64,000 bases of DNA. Source: Pseudoxanthomonas sp. CF125 (lineage in GTDB: Bacteria; Pseudomonadota; Gammaproteobacteria; Xanthomonadales; Xanthomonadaceae). Positions 19,065 through 29,112 of this stretch are shown here, piece after piece (the stretch's first letter is position 1; each line of letters starts with the position of its first letter). Made by a program: the position numbers and the translations under genes. Location: the NCBI RefSeq assembly GCF_900104085.1, contig NZ_FNLD01000001.1:186001-250000 (forward strand). Reading direction: 5' to 3'. The notes beneath the pieces were generated by a model. It was given only the letters and a program-made list of their open reading frames with translations, did no database searches and was not told the origin of the DNA.

Positions 19065-19127
19065 ATTGGTGCTCTTCGCCGAGCGAAAAAGCGCCTTTTC
19101 ACCTCATTCCCACAAGGCCGATGTCCC

Positions 19128-21281
19128 ATGTCCATGCGCATCTCCGGCACGCGAACCCTATCGCGAAGCTCCATCGCTTCCAGCCGTTGCAGCCTTTCAT
19201 TGGCCATCCGCGCCGCACTGGCGTTGTCGATACTGCCGGGCATCGCGGTTGCGCAAGAGTCGCAGCCGGCGCCGACCGAACTGGAAACCGTGCAAGTCAC
19301 CGCGCCCATCGCCAAGGACAGCGGCACGGCGACCAAGACCGACACCCCGATCACCGAAATACCGCAATCCATTTCGGTAATCACCGATCGGCAGATGCGC
19401 GACCGCGGTATCCACGGCGTAGAGGAAGCGGTCTGGTATACCGCCGGCGCCCAGGGCGGCGGCTACGGTACCGACAGCCGCAGCGACTGGTTGCTGGTCC
19501 GCGGCTTCACGCCCGCTCGCTACCTGGATGGCCTGGCATTGCCGGAAGGTTCCGGCACCGGCATCACCCGCATCGAGCCCTATGGCATGGAGCGCGTCGA
19601 AGTGCTGAAGGGTCCGGCTTCGGTCAATTACGGCGCGATGCCGCCGGGCGGACTGGTCAACTACGTCAGCAAGCGCCCGACCGAAGACACCCTGCGCGAA
19701 GTCGAGCTGCAAGTCGGCAGCGAAGATATGCGCCAATTGGCCTTCGATTTCGGCGGCAAGTTGAACGACAGCGGGACTTTGCTTTATCGCCTGACCGGCT
19801 TGGCGCGCAATGGCGATACGTCGGTGGATTACATCCATGATGACCGCTATTTCCTGGCCCCGGCGCTGACCTGGAAGCCGGACGACGCCAATACCTTCAC
19901 CGTACTTGCGCGCTACCAGAAGGCCGACACCAAATCCGGCGCCGGTTTCCTGCCGGCCGAGGGCACCTTGTTGCCGAACCCGAACGGCAAGATCCCCACC
20001 CACCGCTTCACCGGCGAACCCAACGCCAACGACTACGTGAAGACCATGAAGTCTCTGGGTTATGAATTCGAACACGATTTCGGTGGCGGCACCGTGTTCC
20101 AGCAGAGCCTGCGCTACGGCACCGCTGAAGTGGACCCCAGCGTGGCGGTGGGTGCGTTCGGTTTGCTTGCCGACCAGCGCAACCTGTTCCGCTATCTGTG
20201 GTCGACCCGCGAAGACGAGAAGACCCTGGGCGTGGACAACAACCTCCAGTGGCATTTCGGCGACCGCGTCCAGCACACCTTATTGGCCGGGCTGGATTAC
20301 CGCCGTTCGCGCTACAGCTACGATTCCAATTTCGTGTTCAACGCTACTTCGCTGGACGTATTCAACCCCGTGTACGGCTCGATGCCGGATCTGGCGCCCG
20401 ATTTCGATCCGGCGACCACGGCAAGCACGCGGCAGACGCAGTCGCAGCTGGGACTGTACGTGCAGGATCAGATCAAGGTCGATCGTTGGGTGTTCACCCT
20501 GGGCGGCCGTCAGGATTGGGTGGGTACCGATACCAACGGATCGCACCAGAGCGACGACAAGTTCTCCGCCCGCGTGGGCGTGAATTACGTATTCGACAAC
20601 GGACTGGCGCCGTACGTGGGCTGGTCGCAGTCGTTCCAGGCCACCATCGGCAGGGAGCATGAGGATCGCGGGGGCAGCGCCTTCGTGCCCACTTCGGGCG
20701 AGCAGGTCGAAGTGGGCCTGAAGTACCAGCCAAGCGGCAGCAATCTGCTGGCGACGCTGGCCTTGTACGAGATCACGCAGGAAAACACGCTGACGGTCGA
20801 CCCCGACCACACTCTGTTCCAGATCCAGCAAGGCGAAACCAGGGTGCGTGGCGCCGAACTCGAAGCGCGCTGGAATGTCGGCCGCGGTCTGAGCCTGTAT
20901 GGGGCCTATGCCTACATCGACTCGGAAGTGACCAAGACCACGGTTGCCGAAACCCTCGGCAAGGAAATCGCGCTGCAGCCCAAGCATGCGGCTTCGGCGG
21001 GCGGCGACTACACCATTACCGAAGGCGCGCTGGCCGGCCTGGGCTTCGGCGCGGGTGTGCGCTACACCGGTGATCATTACGGCGATGCGCCGAATCTTTG
21101 GAAGACTCCTTCCTACACCGTGTTCGACGTAGCGGTGCATTACGACTTCGGCAACTGGCGCCTGCAGTTGAACGCGCAGAACGTGACCGACAAGGAATAC
21201 ATCAGCGCATGCAACGCCATCTACTGGTGCTACTACGGTTACGCACGCAACGTAACCGCGACCGCGCGCTACCAGTGGTAA
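19128..21281 (+). CDS. TonB-dependent siderophore receptor
   Basis: A 717-residue outer-membrane receptor with an N-terminal signal peptide (basic start, then SLAIRAALALSILPGIAVAQE). It has a TonB-box-like LETVQVTAP, plug domain (ITEIPQSISVITDRQMRDRGI, the siderophore-type plug signature; MERVEVLKGPASVNYGAMPPGGLVNYVSKRP) and a beta barrel ending in an aromatic residue (TARYQW). It resembles the FhuA/FoxA-like TIGR01783 group of ferric hydroxamate-type receptors; the exact ligand is unknown. It heads an operon with DUF3325, DUF3649 and PepSY genes. Confidence 0.9.
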   Translation: MSMRISGTRTLSRSSIASSRCSLSLAIRAALALSILPGIAVAQESQPAPTELETVQVTAPIAKDSGTATKTDTPITEIPQSISVITDRQMRDRGIHGVEEAVWYTAGAQGGGYGTDSRSDWLLVRGFTPARYLDGLALPEGSGTGITRIEPYGMERVEVLKGPASVNYGAMPPGGLVNYVSKRPTEDTLREVELQVGSEDMRQLAFDFGGKLNDSGTLLYRLTGLARNGDTSVDYIHDDRYFLAPALTWKPDDANTFTVLARYQKADTKSGAGFLPAEGTLLPNPNGKIPTHRFTGEPNANDYVKTMKSLGYEFEHDFGGGTVFQQSLRYGTAEVDPSVAVGAFGLLADQRNLFRYLWSTREDEKTLGVDNNLQWHFGDRVQHTLLAGLDYRRSRYSYDSNFVFNATSLDVFNPVYGSMPDLAPDFDPATTASTRQTQSQLGLYVQDQIKVDRWVFTLGGRQDWVGTDTNGSHQSDDKFSARVGVNYVFDNGLAPYVGWSQSFQATIGREHEDRGGSAFVPTSGEQVEVGLKYQPSGSNLLATLALYEITQENTLTVDPDHTLFQIQQGETRVRGAELEARWNVGRGLSLYGAYAYIDSEVTKTTVAETLGKEIALQPKHAASAGGDYTITEGALAGLGFGAGVRYTGDHYGDAPNLWKTPSYTVFDVAVHYDFGNWRLQLNAQNVTDKEYISACNAIYWCYYGYARNVTATARYQW

Positions 21282-21304
21282 GCGGCGGCTAAGCGGCAGG
21301 GCCG

Positions 21305-21595
21305 ATGGAGACCATGTTCGCCGTTGCCGCGTTCGCCGCCTCGCTGGCTTCGGCGTTGGCGCTGTATGCGGGATCGCCGCACTGCCGCTGGCCGGCACTG
21401 CAAGGCTGGCGCGGCACCGGTGGCTGGGTGGGGCTGGCGCTTGCCGGCCTTTCCCTGTGGCTATGGGTGCTGACGCTGGGCGGAGGCGCCGGGCTGTGCG
21501 CGATGCTGGGAACCTGGATGCTGGCGATGATGGCGCTGCCGTACCTTGCGGCGTTGACCAGTGCCGGCGCATCGTCGTCGAGGGGCGAGGAATGA
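21305..21595 (+). CDS. DUF3325-type small membrane protein
   Basis: A 96-residue protein made of three hydrophobic segments (FAVAAFAASLASALALYAG, GWVGLALAGLSLWLWVLTLG, AMLGTWMLAMMALPYLAAL). Its position directly between a siderophore receptor and a PepSY protein matches the DUF3325 family found in iron-uptake operons. The stop overlaps the next start (ATGA at 21592-21595). Its role is unknown, presumably inner-membrane handling of the ferric siderophore. Confidence 0.7.
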   Translation: METMFAVAAFAASLASALALYAGSPHCRWPALQGWRGTGGWVGLALAGLSLWLWVLTLGGGAGLCAMLGTWMLAMMALPYLAALTSAGASSSRGEE

Positions 21596-21858
21596 TGTGG
21601 TCCCGCGCGTTGGCCGGCGTGGTCCCCGGATTTTTCCTGTCCGCAGCGCTGCTCGGGCTGGTGAGCTGGTCGTTGCCAGGCCCCTGGCAGGCGACGCTGG
21701 TGCCCGGAATGATCGCGTTCTTTCCTATCTGGATGATCGTGATGGGCGCGAGCTTGTTCTTTTCCACCGGAGTCCGCGCGTGGATCTGGCTCAGCGCTTT
21801 GGCGGTGGTGGCGACCGGCGCGCTATGGTCGATGCAGTCCTTGCAATGGATCGGCTGA
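21592..21858 (+). CDS. DUF3649-type small membrane protein
   Basis: An 88-residue protein starting MMWSRALAGVVPGFFLSAALLG with three hydrophobic helices. It is translationally coupled to the preceding gene by a 4-base overlap and lies 10 bases before the PepSY gene. Small proteins of this type accompany PepSY transporters in siderophore operons of xanthomonads and pseudomonads. Assignment to DUF3649 is by context and general layout. Confidence 0.65.
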   Translation: MMWSRALAGVVPGFFLSAALLGLVSWSLPGPWQATLVPGMIAFFPIWMIVMGASLFFSTGVRAWIWLSALAVVATGALWSMQSLQWIG

Positions 21859-21868
21859 GCAGGCGCGC

Positions 21869-23440
21869 ATGAAGATCAAGTCGGCCACGCTGCGTACTTT
21901 CACCACGTTGCACACCTGGGTGGGGCTGGTGGCGGGCTTCGCGCTGTTCGTGGCGTTCTATGCCGGCGCCATCACCGTGTTCCACCATGAGCTGCAAGTC
22001 TGGCAATCGCCGCACGCGGCCGACCGTCCGCAACAGACGCTGGACGATGCGCAACGCCTGCTGGATGCAACCCTGCAGCGGCATCCGGAAGCGCGCAAGC
22101 ATGTGGGTATGCTGTTTCCGGGCAAAGAGTCGCCGCATTCGGTGATCTACTGGCAGGACGCGAAGGGCATCTGGCTATTCGCCACCCTGGACGACCTGCA
22201 GGGTTCGGAAAAACCACCGCAAGCCGCGTTGTCCGAGCTGGTCAACGCGCTGCATTACTCGCTGGGCATTCCGGTTGCCGGCACCTATCTGATGGGCATC
22301 GTCAGCCTGCTCTACGGGGTCGCTCTGCTTTCCGGACTGGTGATCCATCTGCCCAGGCTGGTCCAGGATCTGTTCGCGCTGCGGCCAGGCCGCAACCTTA
22401 AGCGGTTCTGGCAGGACGCGCATAACGTGATCGGCGTGCTCAGCCTGCCCATGCATTTGATGTTCGCAGTCACCGGCGCGCTGCTGTGCCTAGCCTTCGT
22501 CGCCATGATCGCGCTTGACCCGCTGATCTATCGCGGCGGTTTGACCGCCGCCGTGCCCGCAGCCATGGATACCGCGCCGGTTCTGTCCGCCGCCAATGCG
22601 CCCGAGCCGACCGGCAAGTTGACCATGTGGCATGCGCGTTCGGTGGAGATCGCATTGGCGCAAGGACAGCGCGCATTCGAACCGGCGTATTTGAAGCTGA
22701 CCAATGCGGGCGACCGCAATGCGGTAGTGGAAGTGACCGGCGAATCGCCGGGGGCGCTCGGTCCGCTGGGTGCAGTGGCGCTGGACGCCAATACCGGAGC
22801 TCTGCTGGCCACGCAGCTGCCCGGCACACGCGACGCCAACCATGCCACCCTGGCCTCGGCCTACGCGCTGCATTTCGGCGAGTACGGCAATGGGTGGGTG
22901 AAGGCGTTGTACTTCCTGATGGGTCTCGGTGGCGCTTTCCTGTTCTATTCCGGCAACCTGCTTTGGGTGGAATCGCGGCGCAAGCGTCGGCAGGCGCAAC
23001 AAGGCCGCGCACAGGTCAATATGGCCCGGGCCACGATCGGTGTCTGCATCGGCTTGTGCGTGGCGGTCTCGGCGGCCTTCGTCGCCGCGCAAGGGCTGGA
23101 ATGGCTGGCGCAACGGCGCAGCTTGGACGTCGCTGCCGGTATAGGCTGGGTGTGCTTCGTCGGCTGGGGGCTGTGCGCGCTGTGGGCGGCGTTGCGGCCA
23201 CCGGTGCGCGGCGCACAGGAATTGTTGTGGCTGGCATCTCTGCTAACGCTGATGGTGCCCATGGCCCATGGCCTGGCCACGGGCTGGTGGCTCTGGCGCA
23301 GCGCGACGGCAGGGCAGTGGGGTTTGTTTTCCATCGACGCAGGGGCGCTGGCTTTGGCGTTCGGCTTTGCCGCGTTGGCGCGCGCCACCTCGCAGCGCGC
23401 TCGTCTGGGCGAACCCAACAGCGTGTGGTCGGCGGCGTAG
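21869..23440 (+). CDS. PepSY-associated transmembrane protein (putative ferric-siderophore reductase)
   Basis: A 523-residue inner-membrane protein. The first helix (TFTTLHTWVGLVAGFALFVAFYAGAITVFHHE) has the conserved His-Trp typical of PepSY_TM proteins. Periplasmic PepSY-like parts include HPEARKHVGMLFPG and VEVTGESPGALGPLGAVALDANTG, and four or more further helices follow, with histidine pairs that may bind haem. Relatives reduce ferric siderophores or bring iron across the inner membrane after TonB uptake. It is the last gene of the receptor operon and is followed by a REP palindrome. Confidence 0.85.
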   Translation: MKIKSATLRTFTTLHTWVGLVAGFALFVAFYAGAITVFHHELQVWQSPHAADRPQQTLDDAQRLLDATLQRHPEARKHVGMLFPGKESPHSVIYWQDAKGIWLFATLDDLQGSEKPPQAALSELVNALHYSLGIPVAGTYLMGIVSLLYGVALLSGLVIHLPRLVQDLFALRPGRNLKRFWQDAHNVIGVLSLPMHLMFAVTGALLCLAFVAMIALDPLIYRGGLTAAVPAAMDTAPVLSAANAPEPTGKLTMWHARSVEIALAQGQRAFEPAYLKLTNAGDRNAVVEVTGESPGALGPLGAVALDANTGALLATQLPGTRDANHATLASAYALHFGEYGNGWVKALYFLMGLGGAFLFYSGNLLWVESRRKRRQAQQGRAQVNMARATIGVCIGLCVAVSAAFVAAQGLEWLAQRRSLDVAAGIGWVCFVGWGLCALWAALRPPVRGAQELLWLASLLTLMVPMAHGLATGWWLWRSATAGQWGLFSIDAGALALAFGFAALARATSQRARLGEPNSVWSAA

Positions 23441-23450
23441 GTTGGCGCTG

Positions 23451-23518
23451 GTGTAGGAGCGACGTGAGTCGCGAAGCCGTGAGAGTTTACGAGCTTCGCG
23501 ACTCACGTCGCTCCTACA
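23451..23518. repeat. GTAGGAGCGAC palindromic (REP-like) repeat
   Basis: The arms GTGTAGGAGCGACGTGAGTC and GACTCACGTCGCTCCTAC form a near-perfect hairpin between the two converging genes. It belongs to the same family as 6293-6368. It may serve as a bidirectional transcript end, as no T-tract terminator is seen. Confidence 0.85.
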
Positions 23519-23527
23519 AGAGCATGG

Positions 23528-25222
23528 CTATCGCTCTTTGTGGGCCATCGAATCGGCCAGGCGCGCGCGCAAGTCCTTGCGCGTCAGCGGCCGGTCGAAG
23601 AACAGCACGCGCACGCCATGCGCCGGTACTTCAAGGCGCAGCTGCTTGCCTATGTTGATCCGCTTGCCGGTGAACGCATCGCGCCATGCGCCCGATTGCA
23701 GGTAGTCGCTTACCGCAAGCGTGCTGGCCGCATCGCCCTTGTTCAGAAGCACCAGCGCGGTCTGGGCCATGCCTTCATGCTGGTATACGCGGTAGAAAAC
23801 GGCTTCGTCGCCTTTCATGCGCAGGTTGAATTGCAACCCCCGCTGCAGCGCAGGCGACTCACGGCGCAGATTGGCGATGCGCTTGAGTGCGGGATGGATA
23901 GGGCTCTTGCCCGCCGCATCCACACGCTCCTGCCCGTAGTAGTTGCGGTTGCCCATGTGCTCGGCGCGGCCGCGCATGAAGCCGATTTCCGAACCGTAGT
24001 AGACCGCCGGGATGCCACGTGCGGTGAACAGCCAGTTGTTGGCGTCGATGAAGCCTTCGTCGCTGGCGTTCATGCGCGCCATGTCGTGGTTGTCGTAGAA
24101 GGTCACCAGGTCGTAGGGGTTGGCGTAAGGGCCGTCTTCCAGATAGAGCGCGGTGGCCAGCTCGGCGAAGTCCGTGCCCTTCTTCTCGAAGGTCGCCGCC
24201 ATCTTTCCGCGCATCGGGAAATCCAGCACGCTGTAGTGCCCGTTGCGGTCCAGCGTGTGTCCGGCGATGGTCGCGGCGTCGTAGTTGAAGGCTTCGCCGA
24301 ACATGAAAAAGCCCGGCCGCTTGGCGCGGATGCGGTCGGCGAATTTCTTCCAGAACGAGTGCGGCATCCAGGCGATGGTGTCCACCCGGAACGCCGCCGC
24401 GCCCTGGTCGATCCACTGCTCGTAGGCGCCCACCAGGTATTCCAGTACGGCCGGATTGTCCTGATTGAAATCGGACAATTGGGCCAGGCCGCCGCTGGTG
24501 TTGTAGAAGGCATGCATAGGCTTGTGCGCCCGGTCCAGCTTGTCCGGAGCCAGGTTCTGGTGATCGGCGACCAGTTTGCCGTCGCGGTCGTAGACCTTGC
24601 CGTACTGCGGCTGCATCTTCGGCATGCTGTAGGCAGGCGAACCGTGGTTGCCGACGATGTCCAGTACCACGTCCAGCTTCTGTTGCTTCATCGCCTTGGT
24701 GAAGCCGGCGAAATCCAGGCCTTCGCTGGGCAGATGCTCGTCGAGTTTGTAGAAATTGATTCCCCAATAGCCGTGGAAACCGGTCTTGCCGCGGTCGGTG
24801 AACATGCCGCCCCACTTGGCCGCGTCGCCGCCGGTGAAGGCTTCGTCGGGGTTGTCGACGATGGGCGTCACCCATACCGAGGTGAAGCCCATGTCGCGGA
24901 TGTACCCCGCGTTGTCCACGATGCCTTTGAAGTCGCCGCCCAGGTAGCCGATGTTGTCGGTTTCGCCCGGCGGCGCGCCAGGGGTGGGCACGTCGAAGGT
25001 GCGGTGCTTGCCGCCCTGGTCGCGGTGATCGTTCGATGGGTCGCCGTTGACGAAGCGGTCGGTCAGGACGAAGTAGATGGATTCGCTGGCGAAGGGTTCG
25101 GTGGTGCCGTAGAACTCTTCGGCGTCGGCAGCCAGCGCGCAGGTTGCGACCGTCGATCCTGCGCACAGGACCGCAAGGACGAGCGTCTTCATGCGGGGCC
25201 GGCTCATGCGAGGGGAGTTCAT
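23528..25222 (-). CDS. Secreted GH13 alpha-amylase / cyclomaltodextrinase-type glucanohydrolase
   Basis: A 564-residue GH13 enzyme with signal peptide MKTLVLAVLCAGSTVATCALA, so it acts in the periplasm or outside. ATG 25222 overlaps the symporter stop (ATGA), which sets the start. Catalytic features are the DIVGNHGSP region I, FRVDTIAWMP (nucleophile Asp), MFGEAFNYD (acid Glu) and FYDNHDMAR (transition-state Asp). The N-terminal FYGTTEPFASESIYFVLTDRFVNGD is typical of amylase/CGTase-like members. It probably shortens maltodextrins delivered to the periplasm. The cluster also holds a symporter, a cytoplasmic glucosidase and a TonB receptor. Confidence 0.9.
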   Translation of the reverse strand: MNSPRMSRPRMKTLVLAVLCAGSTVATCALAADAEEFYGTTEPFASESIYFVLTDRFVNGDPSNDHRDQGGKHRTFDVPTPGAPPGETDNIGYLGGDFKGIVDNAGYIRDMGFTSVWVTPIVDNPDEAFTGGDAAKWGGMFTDRGKTGFHGYWGINFYKLDEHLPSEGLDFAGFTKAMKQQKLDVVLDIVGNHGSPAYSMPKMQPQYGKVYDRDGKLVADHQNLAPDKLDRAHKPMHAFYNTSGGLAQLSDFNQDNPAVLEYLVGAYEQWIDQGAAAFRVDTIAWMPHSFWKKFADRIRAKRPGFFMFGEAFNYDAATIAGHTLDRNGHYSVLDFPMRGKMAATFEKKGTDFAELATALYLEDGPYANPYDLVTFYDNHDMARMNASDEGFIDANNWLFTARGIPAVYYGSEIGFMRGRAEHMGNRNYYGQERVDAAGKSPIHPALKRIANLRRESPALQRGLQFNLRMKGDEAVFYRVYQHEGMAQTALVLLNKGDAASTLAVSDYLQSGAWRDAFTGKRINIGKQLRLEVPAHGVRVLFFDRPLTRKDLRARLADSMAHKER

Positions 25223-26712
25223 GCGACGGTCTCCTTGCGCACCATCAGCACGCATAGTCCTGCCACGATCAGGCTGATGCCGCCAATCATCAGCGCATTG
25301 ATCGCCTGGTTATCGAAGAAGGTCTTCAGCAGGAAACCCAGCAGGCTGGCGGCGACCAGTTGGGGTATGACGATGAAGAAGTTGAAGATGCCCATGTACA
25401 CGCCCATCTTCTTCGCCGGCACCGCGCCGCTGAGCAGCGAATAGGGGATCGCCAGGATCGCGGCCCAGGCGATGCCGATGCCGGCCATGGGAAGCAACAG
25501 CCAATCCGGATTGCGGATGAAGTTGAAAGCGATGAACGACAGGCCTCCGATCATCAGGCAGACCAGATGGGTGGCGCGCAAACCTATGCGGCGCGACAGG
25601 GGCGCCAGGCCGAAGGCCGCTATCGCCGAGAATCCGCTATAGGCGGCGAATAGCACGCCCACCCAGTCCGCACCGTCGTTGTAGGCGGCGGAGGTGGTGT
25701 CCGAACTGTGGAAGTGCAGGGAAGTCACCGCGGGAGTGGTGTATATCCACATCGCGAACAAGGCGAACCACGAGAAGAATTGCACTACCGCCAGTCTCTG
25801 CATGGTGGTCGGCATGTTGCGCACATCGTGGATGATTTCGCCCAGGCCGCCTCCGCGCTTTCCACCGGCAGTGACCAGCAGCAACAGCGCGTAAACCACC
25901 AGTCCGGCCGCCAGCAGATAGAGCGACTTGTCCAATGCGTAGTGGCGGATGCAGAAGGCCAGGATCGCTGCAGGAACGGTGAACAACGCCACTTCCGCCG
26001 CCAATCGTGTGTTGGACACCGGTGCGGGAGCGTCGATGGCCTCGGGTTCTGCGTCGTCGAAGCTTTGCAGCTGCTCGGGCGGGTATTCGCGGGTGCGGAA
26101 GATGGTCCAGCCCATGGCGCAGATCAGCACGGCGCCGCCGATGTAGAACGACAGGCGCACGCTGGGCGGGATCTCGCCCGCCGCCGCGGTGTTGGCGACG
26201 CCCAGTTGGGCGAGTGTCTCCGGCAGCAGGTAGGCCACGACCGCGCCGGCACCGATGAAGAAGCTCTGCATCGCGTAACCGCGGGTGCGTTGCTCGGGCG
26301 GCAGCTGGTCGCCGACGAAGGCGCGGAAGGGTTCCATCGAGATATTGATCGATGCATCCAGCAGCCACAGCATGATCGCGGCGAACCACAGCACCGACGA
26401 GTTCGGCATCACGAACAAGGCAAGCGTGGCGAGGATGGCGCCGACCAGGAAGTACGGGCGGCGGCGGCCCAGCCGGGTCCAGGTGCGGTCGGAGTAGTAG
26501 CCGATGATCGGCTGCACCAGCAGGCCGGTCATGGGCGCGGCGATCCACAGGATGGCCAGGTCGTCCATCTTCGCGCCCAAGGTCTGGAAGATGCGGCTCA
26601 TGCTGCCGTTCTGCAACGCGAAGGCGAACTGGATGCCGAAGAAACCGAAGCACATGTTCCATATCTGCCAGAACGAAAGCTGCGGTTTGCTGTTCGTGCC
26701 CGATCTATTCAT
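25219..26712 (-). CDS. MFS sugar transporter (SLC45/GPH-like, probable maltose/maltodextrin symporter)
   Basis: A 497-residue protein with 12 hydrophobic segments. The start MNRSGTNSKPQLSFWQIWNMCFGFFG (ATG 26712) has GGGGA about 9 bases upstream; an earlier ATG at 26733 is possible. Motifs are QPIIGYYSDRTWTRLGRRRPYF (loop 2-3 MFS signature) and QSFFIGAGAVVAYLLPE, as in bacterial relatives of the sucrose/maltose SLC45 carriers. It is coupled to the amylase gene and diverges from the alpha-glucosidase. Maltose as substrate is inferred from the neighbours. Confidence 0.88.
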   Translation of the reverse strand: MNRSGTNSKPQLSFWQIWNMCFGFFGIQFAFALQNGSMSRIFQTLGAKMDDLAILWIAAPMTGLLVQPIIGYYSDRTWTRLGRRRPYFLVGAILATLALFVMPNSSVLWFAAIMLWLLDASINISMEPFRAFVGDQLPPEQRTRGYAMQSFFIGAGAVVAYLLPETLAQLGVANTAAAGEIPPSVRLSFYIGGAVLICAMGWTIFRTREYPPEQLQSFDDAEPEAIDAPAPVSNTRLAAEVALFTVPAAILAFCIRHYALDKSLYLLAAGLVVYALLLLVTAGGKRGGGLGEIIHDVRNMPTTMQRLAVVQFFSWFALFAMWIYTTPAVTSLHFHSSDTTSAAYNDGADWVGVLFAAYSGFSAIAAFGLAPLSRRIGLRATHLVCLMIGGLSFIAFNFIRNPDWLLLPMAGIGIAWAAILAIPYSLLSGAVPAKKMGVYMGIFNFFIVIPQLVAASLLGFLLKTFFDNQAINALMIGGISLIVAGLCVLMVRKETVA

Positions 26713-27062
26713 GCTGCGGTTTCCCCATGGCATCGCGCCTCGACCTTGGACATGTTGCAGGCAACGCGGCCGGAAACCATGCTGCACTGCAAACATTCGA
26801 AGGCTTTAGCACTGTGGCCTGCGCAACGCCACTGATCCTGCGCCATCGAATGAAAAGCTCTGTATTTTCCCTGCGCCGTTGGATTTCAGTGCGATTTTCC
26901 GCTGTAGAGCCGCGAGCCATCGCCTCTTGTGGGCGCGCTTGTCTGCATACGTATTCATGGCGGGCATGCCGATAAGGCCAATGCCTGCGGGTGCGCGGCA
27001 TGGAATAGTGGCGTCCGTTGTGCGGACAAGGCAGGATCGCAATTCCAATGTTGGGGATAAGG
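26713..27062. other. Divergent promoter region between symporter and alpha-glucosidase
   Basis: These 350 bases hold no credible gene. They must contain the promoters of two divergent genes. The one clear signal is the LacI-type palindrome at 26944-26957. No terminator or repeat element was seen. Confidence 0.6.
26944..26961 (+). promoter_or_regulatory. LacI-family operator candidate, copy 1
   Basis: TGCATACGTATTCA (26944-26957) is an imperfect palindrome centred on CG, fitting the general LacI-family pattern TGNANNCGNNTNCA. The 18 bases 26944-26961 recur exactly, in reverse orientation, upstream of the TonB receptor (28945-28962). It lies 105 bases before the alpha-glucosidase start. Confidence 0.65.
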
Positions 27063-28679
<1,617 letters not shown>

Positions 28680-28883
28680 TCCTCGAGCGGCCATGAAGCG
28701 GCCGTACAACCAGTCGTCCTGGCGCGCATCTTGCCGCTGTTTCCGATCTTGGACATCAGACATACGACGTCGACCCTGTCGATACGCGCTGACTTGCTGA
28801 TCCTGTTCCGCTTATCGAAATATTGGTGGCAGCAGCGATGTTGCATTGCAGCGCAATCCACCAATGGTTGCGTCAGAACCCAT

Positions 28884-28897
28884 TGAAACCGGTTTCC
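28884..28897 (+). promoter_or_regulatory. Second, different LacI-type operator candidate
   Basis: TGAAACCGGTTTCC contains the perfect 12-base palindrome GAAACCGGTTTC and matches 13 of 14 positions of the LacI-family consensus TGNAANCGNTTNCA. It is 216 bases before the receptor start and has no visible copy at the alpha-glucosidase promoter. It may be bound by a different LacI-type protein. Confidence 0.5.
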
Positions 28898-28944
28898 TGA
28901 AGCAACGCTTCGATGACGGAAGTAGCGGCGGAACATCGCCGGAT

Positions 28945-28962
28945 GCCATGAATACGTATGCA
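28945..28962 (+). promoter_or_regulatory. LacI-family operator candidate, copy 2
   Basis: GCCATGAATACGTATGCA is the exact reverse complement of 26944-26961. The core TGAATACGTATGCA (28949-28962) is an imperfect palindrome with central CG, 150 bases before the receptor start. Shared presence at two promoters of one pathway supports a real regulatory site. Confidence 0.65.
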
Positions 28963-29112
28963 ACATAAGTTGTGCGGGGAGCGCCACGACTACCATTGCC
29001 GCACGTATCGGAGGCGGTCTGCGTATCCGGACGGACTGGTTTCAGCGAGCGCCGAAATGGCGGGTCGCCGGCCTTTCAAAACTAGAAAACCAACCATGGG
29101 AGTGGAGGGGAG

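Larger units (their letters stand above)
28680..29112. other. Regulatory intergenic region upstream of the TonB receptor
   Basis: These 433 bases show no convincing gene. They carry two separate LacI-type palindromes (28884-28897 and 28949-28962) and the ribosome-binding stretch AGTGGAGGGGAG just before the receptor start. The rest is unremarkable. Confidence 0.6.
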
